64,000 nt of DNA, from contig NZ_CP138214.1 in NCBI RefSeq assembly GCF_034043515.1, forward strand, positions 3,906,001 to 3,970,000, written 5' to 3'. Below the pieces are notes generated by a model that searched no databases, had not been told where the DNA came from, and saw nothing but the letters and a program-made list of their open reading frames with translations. Below, piece by piece: positions 19,060-27,643 of this stretch. The position numbers were made by a program, and so were the translations under genes. How positions within the stretch are numbered: the stretch's first letter is position 1; each line of letters begins with the position of its first letter. The DNA comes from Pseudomonas sp. MUP55 (GTDB lineage: Bacteria; Pseudomonadota; Gammaproteobacteria; Pseudomonadales; Pseudomonadaceae).

Positions 19060-20424
19060 ATGGTGAACACTTCAAGCCATGCACCTGCCGCACCAGAAAC
19101 TGATTCGGTGCTCACCCGCGCCGTGAGCAAAGTGAAGGGCCATGTGCTCCCACTGTTCGTGATCATGTTCATCCTCAACTACATCGACCGGGTCAACATC
19201 GGCTTCGTGCGCACGCACATGGAGCATGACCTGGGTATCGGCGCGGCGGCCTATGGCTTCGGCGCCGGGCTGTTCTTCATTGGCTACGCCATCTTCGAAG
19301 TGCCGTCCAATATGCTGCTGCAAAAAGTCGGCGCACGCATCTGGCTGACCCGCATCATGTTCACCTGGGGCATTGTCGCCACGCTCATGGCGTTCATCCA
19401 GAACGAAACCCACTTTTATATCCTGCGCTTCCTGCTCGGCGTGGCTGAAGCGGGCTTCTTTCCGGGCGTGATCTACTACTTCACGCGCTGGCTGCCCGGG
19501 GTGGAACGCGGCAAAGCCATTGCGATCTTCCTCAGCGGCTCGGCGGTTGCATCACTGATCTCCGGCCCGCTGTCGGGTGCGCTGTTGCAGATCGAAGGTT
19601 TCGGCTTTCACGGCTGGCAATGGATGTTCGCCATCGAAGGCCTGGCGTCGGTGGCGCTGGGCTTCTTCGTATGGTTCTGGCTGGACTCCAAGCCCCATGA
19701 CGCCAAGTGGCTCAGCCGCGAGGAACAGGACGCGCTGGTGGAGGCTATCGATCAGGAACAGCGTGATCGCGAAGCCCTGACCACGGTCAAGCCAACCCTC
19801 GGCAAGCTGCTCAAGGACCGGCAGATCCTGCTGTTCTGCGCCTTGTATTTCTGCATCCAGCTGACGATCTACGCAGCGACGTTCTGGCTGCCGAGCATCA
19901 TCAAGAAAATGGGGAACCTGAGCGATGTGCAGGTCGGGTTCTTCAACTCGATTCCGTGGCTGATCTCGATCATCGCCATGTACGCCTTCGCCTCGCTGTC
20001 GGGCAAGTTCAAGTTCCAGCAGGCCTGGGTTGCCGCCGCACTGTTGATCGCCGCAGCCGGGATGTTCATGTCGACCACGGGCGGGCCGGTCTTCGCCTTT
20101 GTGGCGATCTGCTTTGCCGCCATCGGTTTCAAGTCCGCCTCTTCGCTGTTCTGGCCAATCCCCCAGGGCTATCTGGATGTGCGCATCGCCGCTGCCGTGA
20201 TCGCGCTGATCAACTCCATCGGCAACCTCGGCGGCTTTGTCGCACCGACCACGTTCGGCTTCCTGGAGCAGACCACCGGTTCGATCCAGGGCGGGCTCTA
20301 CGGCCTGGCCGGTACCTCGGTGCTGGCGGCGATCCTGGTGTTTTTTGCCAAGACTTCGCCGTCTGCCGGGTTGATGTCGCCCAGCGTTGCCTCCACCGGC
20401 GCCGCCATCAGCAAACCTCTTTAA
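19060..20424 (+). CDS. MFS transporter of the anion:cation symporter family, probable glucarate/galactarate importer
   Basis: The 454-aa protein has twelve membrane helices. It opens with FVIMFILNYIDRVNIGFVR, the hallmark of the ACS family (GudP, phthalate and related porters), and has GVAEAGFFPGVIYYFTRWLPG in helix 4-5. It imports an organic anion, here probably D-glucarate, with protons. The next gene, 18 bp downstream, is glucarate dehydratase, so the two form an operon. A ribosome-binding site GGGGGAG lies six bases before the ATG. Regulation by the divergent GntR-family protein is inferred from context. Confidence 0.85.
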   Translation: MVNTSSHAPAAPETDSVLTRAVSKVKGHVLPLFVIMFILNYIDRVNIGFVRTHMEHDLGIGAAAYGFGAGLFFIGYAIFEVPSNMLLQKVGARIWLTRIMFTWGIVATLMAFIQNETHFYILRFLLGVAEAGFFPGVIYYFTRWLPGVERGKAIAIFLSGSAVASLISGPLSGALLQIEGFGFHGWQWMFAIEGLASVALGFFVWFWLDSKPHDAKWLSREEQDALVEAIDQEQRDREALTTVKPTLGKLLKDRQILLFCALYFCIQLTIYAATFWLPSIIKKMGNLSDVQVGFFNSIPWLISIIAMYAFASLSGKFKFQQAWVAAALLIAAAGMFMSTTGGPVFAFVAICFAAIGFKSASSLFWPIPQGYLDVRIAAAVIALINSIGNLGGFVAPTTFGFLEQTTGSIQGGLYGLAGTSVLAAILVFFAKTSPSAGLMSPSVASTGAAISKPL

Positions 20425-20442
20425 ATTGATCAGGACCTTGCC

Positions 20443-21768
20443 ATGACCACTCCTATCGTTACCGACTTCCACGTCATCCCCGTCGCCGGCCACGACAGCA
20501 TGCTGTTGAACCTGAGCGGCGCCCACGGGCCTTTTTTTACCCGCAACATCGTGATTCTCAAGGACAGCAGCGGCAATACCGGCGTGGGCGAAGTGCCCGG
20601 TGGCGAACGCATTCGCCAAACCCTGGAAGACGCGCGCAGCCTGGTGGTCGGCCAGCCGATCGGGCAGTACCAGCGCGTCCTCAACCACATGCGCACCACC
20701 TTCGCCTCACGGGACGCGGCCGGTCGCGGGCTGCAGACCTTTGACCTGCGCATCACCATTCATGCCGTGACCGCAATGGAGGCCGCCCTGCTCGACTTGC
20801 TCGGCCAGTTCCTCGAAGTGCCGGTGGCTGCCCTGCTCGGCGAAGGCCAGCAACGCGACGCGGTGAAAATGCTCGGTTATCTGTTCTACGTCGGCGACCG
20901 CAGCGCCACCGACCTGGCCTATCGCAACGAGGCCGACGCCGACGACGACTGGTTCCGCCTGCGCCATGAAAAAGCCCTGACCGCCGACGCCGTGGTGCGC
21001 CTGGCCGAAGCCGCCAAAGCAAAATACGGTTTCAATGACTTCAAGCTCAAGGGCGGCGTACTGAGTGGCGATGAGGAAATCGAAGCCGTCACGGCCCTGG
21101 CCGAGCGCTTCCCGGATGCGCGCATCACCCTCGACCCGAATGGCGCCTGGTCACTCAAGGAAGCGATCCGCCTGTGCCGCGACCAGCATCACGTGCTCGC
21201 CTATGCCGAAGACCCCTGCGGTGCGGAAAACGGTTACTCGGGCCGCGAAGTCATGGCCGAATTCCGCCGCGCCACGGGCCTGAAAACCGCCACCAACATG
21301 ATCGCCACCGACTGGCGCGAAATGGGCCATGCGATCCAGCTGCAATCGGTGGACATTCCCCTCGCCGATCCGCACTTCTGGACAATGCAGGGCTCAGTGC
21401 GCGTGGCGCAGATGTGCAACGAGTGGGGCCTGACCTGGGGTTCGCACTCCAACAACCATTTCGATATTTCCCTGGCGATGTTCACTCAGGTGGCGGCCGC
21501 CGCGCCGGGAGACATCACGGCTATCGACACGCACTGGATCTGGCAGGACGGCCAACGCCTGACCAAGGCGCCGCTGCAGATTGAGGGGGGCTACGTGAAG
21601 GTGCCCGCCAAGCCTGGCCTGGGCGTGGATATCGACATGGACGCCGTGGCCCGCGCCCACGAGTTATACAAAGACATGGGGCTGGGGGCACGGGATGACA
21701 GCGTGGCGATGCAGTTCCTGATTCCGGGCTGGAGCTTCGATAACAAGCGCCCTTGCCTGGTGCGATAG
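20443..21768 (+). CDS. gudD: Glucarate dehydratase
   Basis: The 441-aa enolase-superfamily enzyme converts D-glucarate to 5-keto-4-deoxyglucarate, the first step of glucarate breakdown. Visible motifs are the KxK-type base ([13 protein letters not shown]), metal ligands in TLDPNGAW and [15 protein letters not shown], the conserved [11 protein letters not shown], and the His-containing [16 protein letters not shown]. Length matches E. coli GudD (446 aa). AGGA lies before the ATG. It follows its probable transporter in the same operon. No downstream aldolase gene is in this window. Confidence 0.92.
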   Translation: MTTPIVTDFHVIPVAGHDSMLLNLSGAHGPFFTRNIVILKDSSGNTGVGEVPGGERIRQTLEDARSLVVGQPIGQYQRVLNHMRTTFASRDAAGRGLQTFDLRITIHAVTAMEAALLDLLGQFLEVPVAALLGEGQQRDAVKMLGYLFYVGDRSATDLAYRNEADADDDWFRLRHEKALTADAVVRLAEAAKAKYGFNDFKLKGGVLSGDEEIEAVTALAERFPDARITLDPNGAWSLKEAIRLCRDQHHVLAYAEDPCGAENGYSGREVMAEFRRATGLKTATNMIATDWREMGHAIQLQSVDIPLADPHFWTMQGSVRVAQMCNEWGLTWGSHSNNHFDISLAMFTQVAAAAPGDITAIDTHWIWQDGQRLTKAPLQIEGGYVKVPAKPGLGVDIDMDAVARAHELYKDMGLGARDDSVAMQFLIPGWSFDNKRPCLVR

Positions 21769-21776
21769 GGCTGGTT

Positions 21777-21818
21777 GTGGGCGCCATCGCAGCCTCGCAG
21801 GGGCTCGGCCGCTCCCAC
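21777..21818. repeat. REP-like palindrome after the glucarate operon
   Basis: GTGGGCGCC at the left pairs with the right-hand GGCCGCTCCCAC, with the GC-rich middle GCAGCCTCGCAGGGGCTC also partly self-complementary. It lies nine bases past the gudD stop and resembles the repetitive extragenic palindromes of pseudomonads. It may also act as a terminator between the convergent operons. Confidence 0.55.
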
Positions 21819-21836
21819 GTTAAGTGTCGTGGTCGC

Positions 21837-22214
21837 TTATTTCCCAGCGGCCACGGGCTTGGCCACCGATGCTTTCTTGCGCACAAGCGGCCGCACGGTC
21901 AGCTCCACCCCCAACGCCGCCATTAACTTCTGGACCGTCTCATAGCGCGTTTTAGAGCCGCCCTTGAGGGTTTTATACAGGCTCTCCCGATTGACGCCCG
22001 CAGCCTCGGCCACTTTGTTCACGCCTTGGGCCTTGGCCACTTCGGCAAGGGCTTTCATGAGGATGTGAGGGTCTTGGGCTTCCATGCTATGCGCAAGGTA
22101 GGCGCTGATGGCCTCGGGATCGTCGAGGAAACGCGAAGCTTCGTAGACGCTGGTCCCGGAGGTATCAAGGTCGAGGATCGGCATGTCCTCGGGTTTGAAT
22201 TTCGATTCGCTCAT
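21837..22214 (-). CDS. Antitoxin of a HigBA-like type II module (HTH protein)
   Basis: The 125-aa protein has a Cro/C1-like helix-turn-helix at about residues 60-100 (GVNKVAEAAGVNRESLYKTLKGGSKTRYETVQ cut here by position, with key residues at the AGVNRESLY recognition helix). A basic tail RKKASVAKPVAAGK follows. This matches the 'addiction module antidote' group that pairs with RelE-like killers. Its ATG lies one base beyond the toxin stop, in the toxin-first order of HigBA. It would neutralise the toxin and repress the shared promoter. The acidic N-terminal 35 residues are likely to contact the toxin. Confidence 0.82.
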   Translation of the reverse strand: MSESKFKPEDMPILDLDTSGTSVYEASRFLDDPEAISAYLAHSMEAQDPHILMKALAEVAKAQGVNKVAEAAGVNRESLYKTLKGGSKTRYETVQKLMAALGVELTVRPLVRKKASVAKPVAAGK

Positions 22215-22215
22215 T

Positions 22216-22518
22216 TCATCTACCTCTCAGGGCATCAAGGATCTCTTTTGCCCGTTTGATTCCTCTTTTCTGGTCGGTTTTATCGCTTCCCCATAACATC
22301 AAGTAAGCGCTGATGCCCGTGCGTACAAAGTAAACCCTGTATCCAGGCCCGACAAAAACACGCATCTCACTCAAGCCATCGCCGACCGGCGCGCAATCGC
22401 CAAAATTATTCTCTTCGGCCCGGTCGAGCCGGGTCAGCAACGCTGCTTTTGCCCAAACGTCCTTCATGCCATCGAGCCATGTATCGAACTCCAGCGTCCT
22501 GCCAATCGTATTGATCAC
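22216..22518 (-). CDS. RelE/ParE-family toxin (HigB-like)
   Basis: The 100-aa basic protein has the RelE-fold pattern. It has an N-terminal helix pair (TLEFDTWLDGMKDVWAKAAL), a strand segment GLSEMRVFVGPGYRVYFVR and the C-terminal GSDKTDQKRGIKRAKEIL, close to the 'addiction module killer' group. Such proteins cleave ribosome-bound mRNA or inhibit gyrase. It is the first gene of a two-gene operon with the antitoxin immediately downstream. The promoter must lie in 22519-22789, a 271-bp stretch where I see no gene. Confidence 0.85.
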   Translation of the reverse strand: MINTIGRTLEFDTWLDGMKDVWAKAALLTRLDRAEENNFGDCAPVGDGLSEMRVFVGPGYRVYFVRTGISAYLMLWGSDKTDQKRGIKRAKEILDALRGR

Positions 22519-22789
22519 AAAGCCACATGTAGCCTACTGGCTACTCCCTGTTGATGCCAGCGAATTTTTTAGTGCGGTGTAGGCCGCAAGAAAAAAACCT
22601 AGTCAGCAATCAGCTGAGCAGCCGTTCGATACTATTAGCGCTTGTTTCACTCAGTGGGTTGGTTGATTCCACTTGCCGCCACCACCGCGCTGTTCGATGC
22701 CCTCGGCGCCAGTGCCGCCGCCAGCGACAATGGCGAGTGGGGGTGGCGACATGATTGCGCCCTCCCACATCCTGATCAAGGCAGGACAA

Positions 22790-23668
22790 TCAGAACGCCA
22801 GTGATGCGCCATCTTCAGGAATGTCCACACGCCCTTCGATACCGTGCTGCTGGACGTAGCTGCGCAGCGCCTCGCGCGTCAGCGACATGTGGTTGATGGC
22901 GTCCATGTGCACGGCGACGATCTTCGCGTCTTTCGCAACCTGGCTGGCACGCAGTACATCTTCCTCACCCATGATGATCGCCCCTTCATAGCCGGTCATT
23001 TTGGCTTTACCGGCATTGAGTACGATGATCTGCGGGTGATACTTCTCGATGGCCTGGTCGACCTCTTTACGCCACACCGTGTCGCCGGCCAGATAGAGGG
23101 TCTTGTAACCCGGCGACTGGAACACCACACCCATGGCTTCGCCCAATGGCTTTGCCAGGGCAGGCACGGCATACATCTCGTCGGTACCGTGCTGGCCGCC
23201 GGTCTTGCTGATTTTGACGCCGCCGAACTGCGCCTCGTCGGTCAGCACATGCACATTCTTGAAACCTTGGGAGCGAATCAGTTGCGCGTCGGCTTCATGC
23301 TGGGCGAACAGCGGAATGTCCTTGGGCAGCGCTTGTTGTGCAGCATCATCCCAATGGTCAAGGTGAGTGTGGGTGACGATCACCGCGTCGACGCCGGCAA
23401 TGACTTCAGCCGGCGACTCGGGCAAATCCACCAATGGGTTGCGCAGCTCGCTGCGGTAGGTGTTTTCAAAGCCTGGGTAGGTGCCCTTCTTGGCCAGCAT
23501 CGGGTCAATCAGAAAGGTGGTGCCGCCGTACGTGATTTTCACCGTGGCGTTGCGTACTTGCTGCAGCTCTACCTTGTGGGCGGCGTCAGGCGCGGTTGAG
23601 GCGGCGAAAGCGGATGAAGTGGCTGCACAGGCCATAGCCAGCGCAAGGGGAAGTGTCGTGAATTTCAT
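22790..23668 (-). CDS. Secreted MBL-fold metallo-hydrolase
   Basis: The 292-aa protein starts with a clear signal peptide (KFTTLPLALAMACAATSSAFA, cleavage near residue 22). It carries the metallo-beta-lactamase motif THTHLDHWDD at about residues 99-108. Later ligands include a His in GGQHGTDE, the Asp in YLAGDTVW and a His in AVHMDAINH. It belongs to the UlaG-like / predicted Zn-dependent hydrolase branch and acts in the periplasm. It is divergent from a GlxA regulator (125-bp gap), which may control it. Substrate unknown. Confidence 0.85.
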   Translation of the reverse strand: MKFTTLPLALAMACAATSSAFAASTAPDAAHKVELQQVRNATVKITYGGTTFLIDPMLAKKGTYPGFENTYRSELRNPLVDLPESPAEVIAGVDAVIVTHTHLDHWDDAAQQALPKDIPLFAQHEADAQLIRSQGFKNVHVLTDEAQFGGVKISKTGGQHGTDEMYAVPALAKPLGEAMGVVFQSPGYKTLYLAGDTVWRKEVDQAIEKYHPQIIVLNAGKAKMTGYEGAIIMGEEDVLRASQVAKDAKIVAVHMDAINHMSLTREALRSYVQQHGIEGRVDIPEDGASLAF

Positions 23669-23793
23669 AAGAGAGTCCCTGTTTGATGTATCGAGGCGTC
23701 AATTCTTGCCCAAGTGCATCAACGTCAACAGTGGCCTGAATGACATATATCGCTATAATTGGGCCATTCATCACAGCACTGCGAGGTAGCCAG

Positions 23794-24765
23794 ATGCCAC
23801 CCATCCGCGTAGCCGTTCTGGCTTTCGACGGCGTAAGCCTCTTCCATCTGTCCGTCCCGGGCATGGTACTGGGCAGCGCCCAGCCAACAATTGACGCACC
23901 TCACTACAGCGTCGAGTACTGCGCAGAGTCGCCTGGCATGATTACCAGCGATCAGGGGCTGGGGCTGTCGGTCAATCACGGCCTGGAACTGATGCACACG
24001 GCTGACGTGATCATCATCCCGGCCTGGGGCGACCAGTCGGTAGTGGCATCGGCCACGCTTATCCAAACCCTGCGCCTGGCCGATGCTTCAGGCAAGCTCA
24101 TCGTCGGGCTGTGCCTGGGCGCGTTCGTACTCGGGGATGCCGGCCTGCTGGACGACAAGGAGGCCACCACCCACTGGGCCGCACGCGATGAGTTCGCGCG
24201 GCGTTTTCCAAAGGTTCGCTTCAAGCCGCAGGTGCTGTACGTGAGTGCTGGCAACATCATCACATCGGCTGGCACCGTAGCGGCCATCGACTGCTGCCTG
24301 CACTTGATCCGCCAGCGCCTGGGCGCTGACGTGGCGAACCGCACCGCGAAAATGCTGGTCACACCGCCGCACCGCCAGGGCGGCCAGGCGCAATACGTGG
24401 AGCACGTCGTGCCGCAGTTATCCAGCGAGACGCACTTGTCCGAGGTGCTGGCGTGGGCACGCGAGCATCTGGCTGATGACCTGTCGCTTGATGTGCTGGC
24501 AGACCGGGCAAGAATGAGCCGGCGTACCTTTACCCGCCGATTCAAGGAGGCGACCGGCACCACCGTTTCCAAATGGCTGACCGCTGAACGGGTGGCCCAG
24601 GCGCAGGCGTTAATGGAAACAACTGAACTGCCGATTGAGTGCATCGCGGGGCAAGTGGGGTTCGGCACGGCATTGTCACTGCGCCAGCATTTTGCTGCGC
24701 AGTTGAGGACGTCACCGTCGGAGTATCGGAAGATGTTCTGCCTGGGGACGGTACCAAAGGCGTGA
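23794..24765 (+). CDS. GlxA-family transcriptional regulator
   Basis: The 323-aa protein has an N-terminal DJ-1/PfpI domain (about residues 5-170) with LIVGLCLGAFVLGDAGLL, in which the Cys is at the nucleophile position, and the ATTHWAARDEF signature. A C-terminal AraC double HTH (about 220-318) has LADRARMSRRTFTRRFKE and IAGQVGFGTALSLRQHF. The start at 23794 is chosen because GAGG sits eight bases upstream. A longer frame from 23740 would prepend an unrelated hydrophobic leader. A -10-like TATAAT lies at 23754-23759. It is divergent from the secreted metallo-hydrolase gene, its likely target. Confidence 0.9.
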   Translation: MPPIRVAVLAFDGVSLFHLSVPGMVLGSAQPTIDAPHYSVEYCAESPGMITSDQGLGLSVNHGLELMHTADVIIIPAWGDQSVVASATLIQTLRLADASGKLIVGLCLGAFVLGDAGLLDDKEATTHWAARDEFARRFPKVRFKPQVLYVSAGNIITSAGTVAAIDCCLHLIRQRLGADVANRTAKMLVTPPHRQGGQAQYVEHVVPQLSSETHLSEVLAWAREHLADDLSLDVLADRARMSRRTFTRRFKEATGTTVSKWLTAERVAQAQALMETTELPIECIAGQVGFGTALSLRQHFAAQLRTSPSEYRKMFCLGTVPKA

Positions 24766-24890
24766 TGACGGCAGTCACAGAAAGTCTCAACGCCGAGGTG
24801 ACCCTAAGTGTAAAAAGTGGCCCGACTAACAGTAGGCTTTCGTCACACTCGCAGCACGCTCGCACCCTTCACCTGAACCGGAGACTTTTC

Positions 24891-25502
24891 ATGAGTTCAC
24901 CAGCGATCAGCACTTTCATCAGCCAATGGCCCTCACTTGGCCTGGCGCCCTCAGCCGCCTGGGAAATCTCCCAGGACTGCGAAAACCTAGTCCTCGCGTT
25001 GCTTTCGCGCCTAGGCGCCGGTTATCGCCGCCACGGTCACTGCGCTATCCATGAAAGCGCCATCGTCGAGGACGGCGCCGTGCTGAAGGGCCCGATCATT
25101 ATCGGCGAAGGGTCATTCGTGGCCGCGGGTGCGTATTTGCGTGGAGGCGTCTACCTGGGCCGCGATTGCATCGTGGGGCCCAGTTGCGAGCTGAAAAGCA
25201 GCTTCATGCTGGATGGCAGCAAGTTGGCGCACTTCAATTTTGTCGGCGACTCGCTGATAGGTGAAGGCGTGAATATCGAGGCCGGGGCAATCATCGCCAA
25301 CTATCGCAACGAGCTCAATGGCGCGGCGATCAGGATCCGCCATGGGGCCAGCGTGATAGAGACCGGCGTGAACAAATTCGGTGCCTTGGTGGGCGACGGC
25401 AGCAAAATTGGCGCCAATGCAGTGATCGCTCCCGGTGCGCTCTTGCAACCCAACAGCCAGGTGCCACGTTTGGGGCTGGTTGACCAGTTTGCCTACGATT
25501 GA
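24891..25502 (+). CDS. Hexapeptide-repeat (LpxA-like) acyl/acetyltransferase
   Basis: The 203-aa protein has a short helical N terminus (about 1-45), then left-handed beta-helix hexapeptide repeats from HESAIVEDGAVLKGPIIIGEG to ALVGDGSKIGANAVIAPGALL (about 52-190). Such proteins form trimers and transfer acyl groups or modify nucleotide sugars. The start at 24891 follows GGAG by seven bases, and a longer frame beginning at 24639 runs inside the upstream regulator gene and is rejected. The exact acceptor is unknown. It lies 125 bp behind the GlxA regulator on the same strand. Confidence 0.82.
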   Translation: MSSPAISTFISQWPSLGLAPSAAWEISQDCENLVLALLSRLGAGYRRHGHCAIHESAIVEDGAVLKGPIIIGEGSFVAAGAYLRGGVYLGRDCIVGPSCELKSSFMLDGSKLAHFNFVGDSLIGEGVNIEAGAIIANYRNELNGAAIRIRHGASVIETGVNKFGALVGDGSKIGANAVIAPGALLQPNSQVPRLGLVDQFAYD

Positions 25503-25534
25503 GCAGTCAGCGGGGAAAGGGCAGCACATTACCA

Positions 25535-25773
25535 AAACGGGCTGTTCCAGATATGCTGCGCCCTCACTCCCCAGGGCTTCAACGCACTATGTTGAGATCA
25601 GCGATGCGAGCCACTTCAGCTTTATGGCGCAGTGCAAGCCTGGCGCAGCGGCCATACTCGACGAGGATGCGCCCGGCGACGGCATCATTTGCCAGGATGG
25701 CGACGACGCACGGCCACGGGCGGTGATTCAGCAGCAGGTCATCGGGCTGATCACCGAGTTTCTGCCACGCTGA
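25535..25773 (+). pseudogene. Decayed 3' end of an alpha/beta-hydrolase gene
   Basis: From about 25570 to the stop at 25771-25773 the frame reads HYVEISDASHFSFMAQ, then a Pro/Gly-rich loop DEDAPGDGIICQDG and a terminal helix VIQQQVIGLITEFL. This is the C-terminal part of a dienelactone-hydrolase-like alpha/beta hydrolase, with the catalytic His in ASHFSF. No nucleophile elbow, signal peptide or start codon is found upstream, because the preceding 60 bp belong to the transferase gene and unrelated sequence. It is a remnant left after a deletion that fused it to the transferase region. Confidence 0.68.
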
Positions 25774-25831
25774 TCGGCCAGGCTTTTTGAAGCTGGTATC
25801 ATCCGCGCCCTCACCCACCAGGCCAGCACCC

Positions 25832-26002
25832 ATGAACCGCCAGAAAAAACTCCAGCAGCTCTTCAAGGCCAAAGCTAAAAAGGCCAGCGCCAAACTGGCG
25901 CCGAAAAGCAAAGACAAATACGTCAGCAAGGCCGACCGTTTGAAGCTGGCGGCCGAGGCCGACCCAGCGCCGGTTACGTCACCCCAGACGCCTGCTGAGT
26001 AA
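25832..26002 (+). CDS. DUF2986-family small basic protein
   Basis: The 56-aa protein starts MNRQKKLQQLFKAKAKKASA and continues KDKYVSKADRLKLAAE, the typical pattern of the DUF2986 family of short, highly charged proteins of unknown function. The start at 25832 matches the family N terminus, whereas the longer frame from 25787 adds a non-conserved leader. Its last 29 bases overlap the 3' end of the convergent GlxA regulator gene, so transcripts would pair at their ends. Confidence 0.75.
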   Translation: MNRQKKLQQLFKAKAKKASAKLAPKSKDKYVSKADRLKLAAEADPAPVTSPQTPAE

Positions 26003-26969
26003 AGCGCATCGCTGAAGGCGTGCCCGTTTCGTATTTGCCCCAGATACGCCGCAGATGGCGGGCCGAACCAAAGCCTGCGCGCTCGGCGACGGTTTCAATA
26101 TCCAGGCTCGACTCGACCAGCAGTTCGCGGGCCACGGCCAGGCGCAGGCGGTGCAGGTAATCCAGCGGGCTGATGCCGACATGCTCGTGGAACAGGCGCG
26201 CCAGATGGCGACTGCCGGTGCAGGCCAGGTCCGCCATGCGGGTGACGGTCCACGCTTCGCAGGGAGCGCAGGCAATAGCGTCCTGCACGCGGTGGACGGC
26301 CGGGTGCAGGTGATTGCGTCCGGTTATCCATGGCGATAGCTGCGGGTCACTGCCGCTGCGGCGCAGGTACACCACCATGTCCCGCGCGACGGCGCAGGCC
26401 AGCCTGGGCCCGGCGCGCTCGGCGACCAGGTGCAGCAACATATCGATGCCGGCGGTGATCCCGGCACTGCAACTGACCGGACCGTCGGTGACGTAAAGGC
26501 GGTTTTCCAGGACCCGGGCCTTGGGCGCAAGCGCCTGGAGGCTGGCACACAGCGTGTGGTGCGTAGTGCATTGACGCCCGTCGAGCAGCCCGGCGCGGGC
26601 GGCCGTCAACGCGCCGGCGCACACGCATATCAACCGCTCGCCAGACGGCGCGAACACATCCTGCAGCCACTGCACCAGGCGGTCGCTGGCTGATTCGAAG
26701 GCTTGCTGGCGCGCCTTGTCCACCTTCATGCTGGAGCCGACCAACACCACCAGGGTGCCGGGGGCCAGGCTGGCCGGCAAGGGCGCCAGGCCTGTCAACG
26801 GCAAGCCGATGGAGCTGTGCAAGGATTGCACCGGGCTGACGTACTGCAGCTCGAAAGCCACCGCCGCCGGGTCATCGACCTGGGCGGCCAGGCGCAGCAC
26901 TTCGGCAGGGCCCGCCAGGTCGAGCATCAGCACATTGGGCAACAACACGAACAGCACCGGCACGCTCAT
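25974..26969 (-). CDS. GlxA-family transcriptional regulator (FtrA-like)
   Basis: The 331-aa protein has a DJ-1/PfpI domain (about residues 4-185) with LICVCAGALTAARAGLL and CTTHHTLCASLQ. An AraC double HTH (about 225-325) has MADLACTGSRHLARLFHEH and VAERAGFGSARHLRRIWGKY. The start at 26969 has GGGGTGA five bases upstream, four bases past the stop of the cysteine-hydrolase gene, so the two are co-transcribed. A longer frame to 27014 begins inside that hydrolase. It probably senses or controls the same small-molecule pathway. It overlaps the convergent DUF2986 gene by 29 bp. Confidence 0.9.
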   Translation of the reverse strand: MSVPVLFVLLPNVLMLDLAGPAEVLRLAAQVDDPAAVAFELQYVSPVQSLHSSIGLPLTGLAPLPASLAPGTLVVLVGSSMKVDKARQQAFESASDRLVQWLQDVFAPSGERLICVCAGALTAARAGLLDGRQCTTHHTLCASLQALAPKARVLENRLYVTDGPVSCSAGITAGIDMLLHLVAERAGPRLACAVARDMVVYLRRSGSDPQLSPWITGRNHLHPAVHRVQDAIACAPCEAWTVTRMADLACTGSRHLARLFHEHVGISPLDYLHRLRLAVARELLVESSLDIETVAERAGFGSARHLRRIWGKYETGTPSAMRFTQQASGVT

Positions 26970-26973
26970 CGGT

Positions 26974-27516
26974 TCACCCCGCCAGTGCCTGAGCGACGGT
27001 GACAATGCGCGCAAACCGATCCTCCAGGACCAGTTCCGTATGCTCGCGAATCTGCGCCGGGGTGTAGACGCGGCCGCTGCGTGCGTGGGTCATAGGAAAC
27101 GTCAGCGTGGCCTCACTGACGAAGTCGACATTAAAACCGCTGTCCGAGGCCTGCCGCGTCGTGGTTTCACAGCACTGTTCGGTACGGATACCACTGATGA
27201 TCAGCGTGGTGACGCCCATCTGCGTGAGGCGCGCGGCCAGTTCCGTACCGGCCAAAGCGCTGTGCAAGCGCTTATGGATGACCAACTGCGGGTCTATCGA
27301 CAGTTCGCTCAATGCCCTAACGTTACCCGATGCCATCGAAAAGTGCCCCTGGTCTTCCACATGAAAGACTTGTACCACCGGGATGCCTTGCTGAACACAA
27401 CCGTCGATGAGCGCCTGCTGGTTTGCCAGGAAATCGGGTAGGTCATTTTCGGACCAGTAGGATGAATGGCGAAAGGAATGCTGGGCGTCGATCACGATCA
27501 GGGCTTTGTGGCTCAT
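26974..27516 (-). CDS. Isochorismatase-family cysteine hydrolase
   Basis: The 180-aa protein has the catalytic triad pattern of the family: Asp in ALIVIDAQHSF (about residue 10), Lys in VIHKRLHSAL (about 78) and Cys in ISGIRTEQCCETTTRQA (about 115). It hydrolyses a C-N or ether-type bond in a small molecule such as an amide or N-carbamoyl compound. The start at 27516 has AAGGA upstream and matches the family N terminus. It is the first gene of a two-gene operon with the GlxA regulator. The substrate is not known. Confidence 0.88.
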   Translation of the reverse strand: MSHKALIVIDAQHSFRHSSYWSENDLPDFLANQQALIDGCVQQGIPVVQVFHVEDQGHFSMASGNVRALSELSIDPQLVIHKRLHSALAGTELAARLTQMGVTTLIISGIRTEQCCETTTRQASDSGFNVDFVSEATLTFPMTHARSGRVYTPAQIREHTELVLEDRFARIVTVAQALAG

Positions 27517-27643
27517 GGGTGGTCCTTCCTGACTTGCGTTGCGATGAATGATGCAAGCCATGGTAAGGACCGGGCCGCAGGCGCAACAGGCGCGAGACGG
27601 ACCGGTTCAGGACCGATTCGGACATGCAACCTTCGCCGCTCGT

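Noticed and set aside
22519..22789. Possible small gene upstream of the toxin-antitoxin pair
   Set aside because: Short frames here give Arg/Gln-rich or Ala-rich products without a ribosome-binding site or family. The region is treated as promoter and spacer.
24639..24890. N-terminal extension of the hexapeptide transferase
   Set aside because: The extra residues run through the end of the upstream regulator gene and lack the family pattern. The ATG at 24891 has its own ribosome-binding site.
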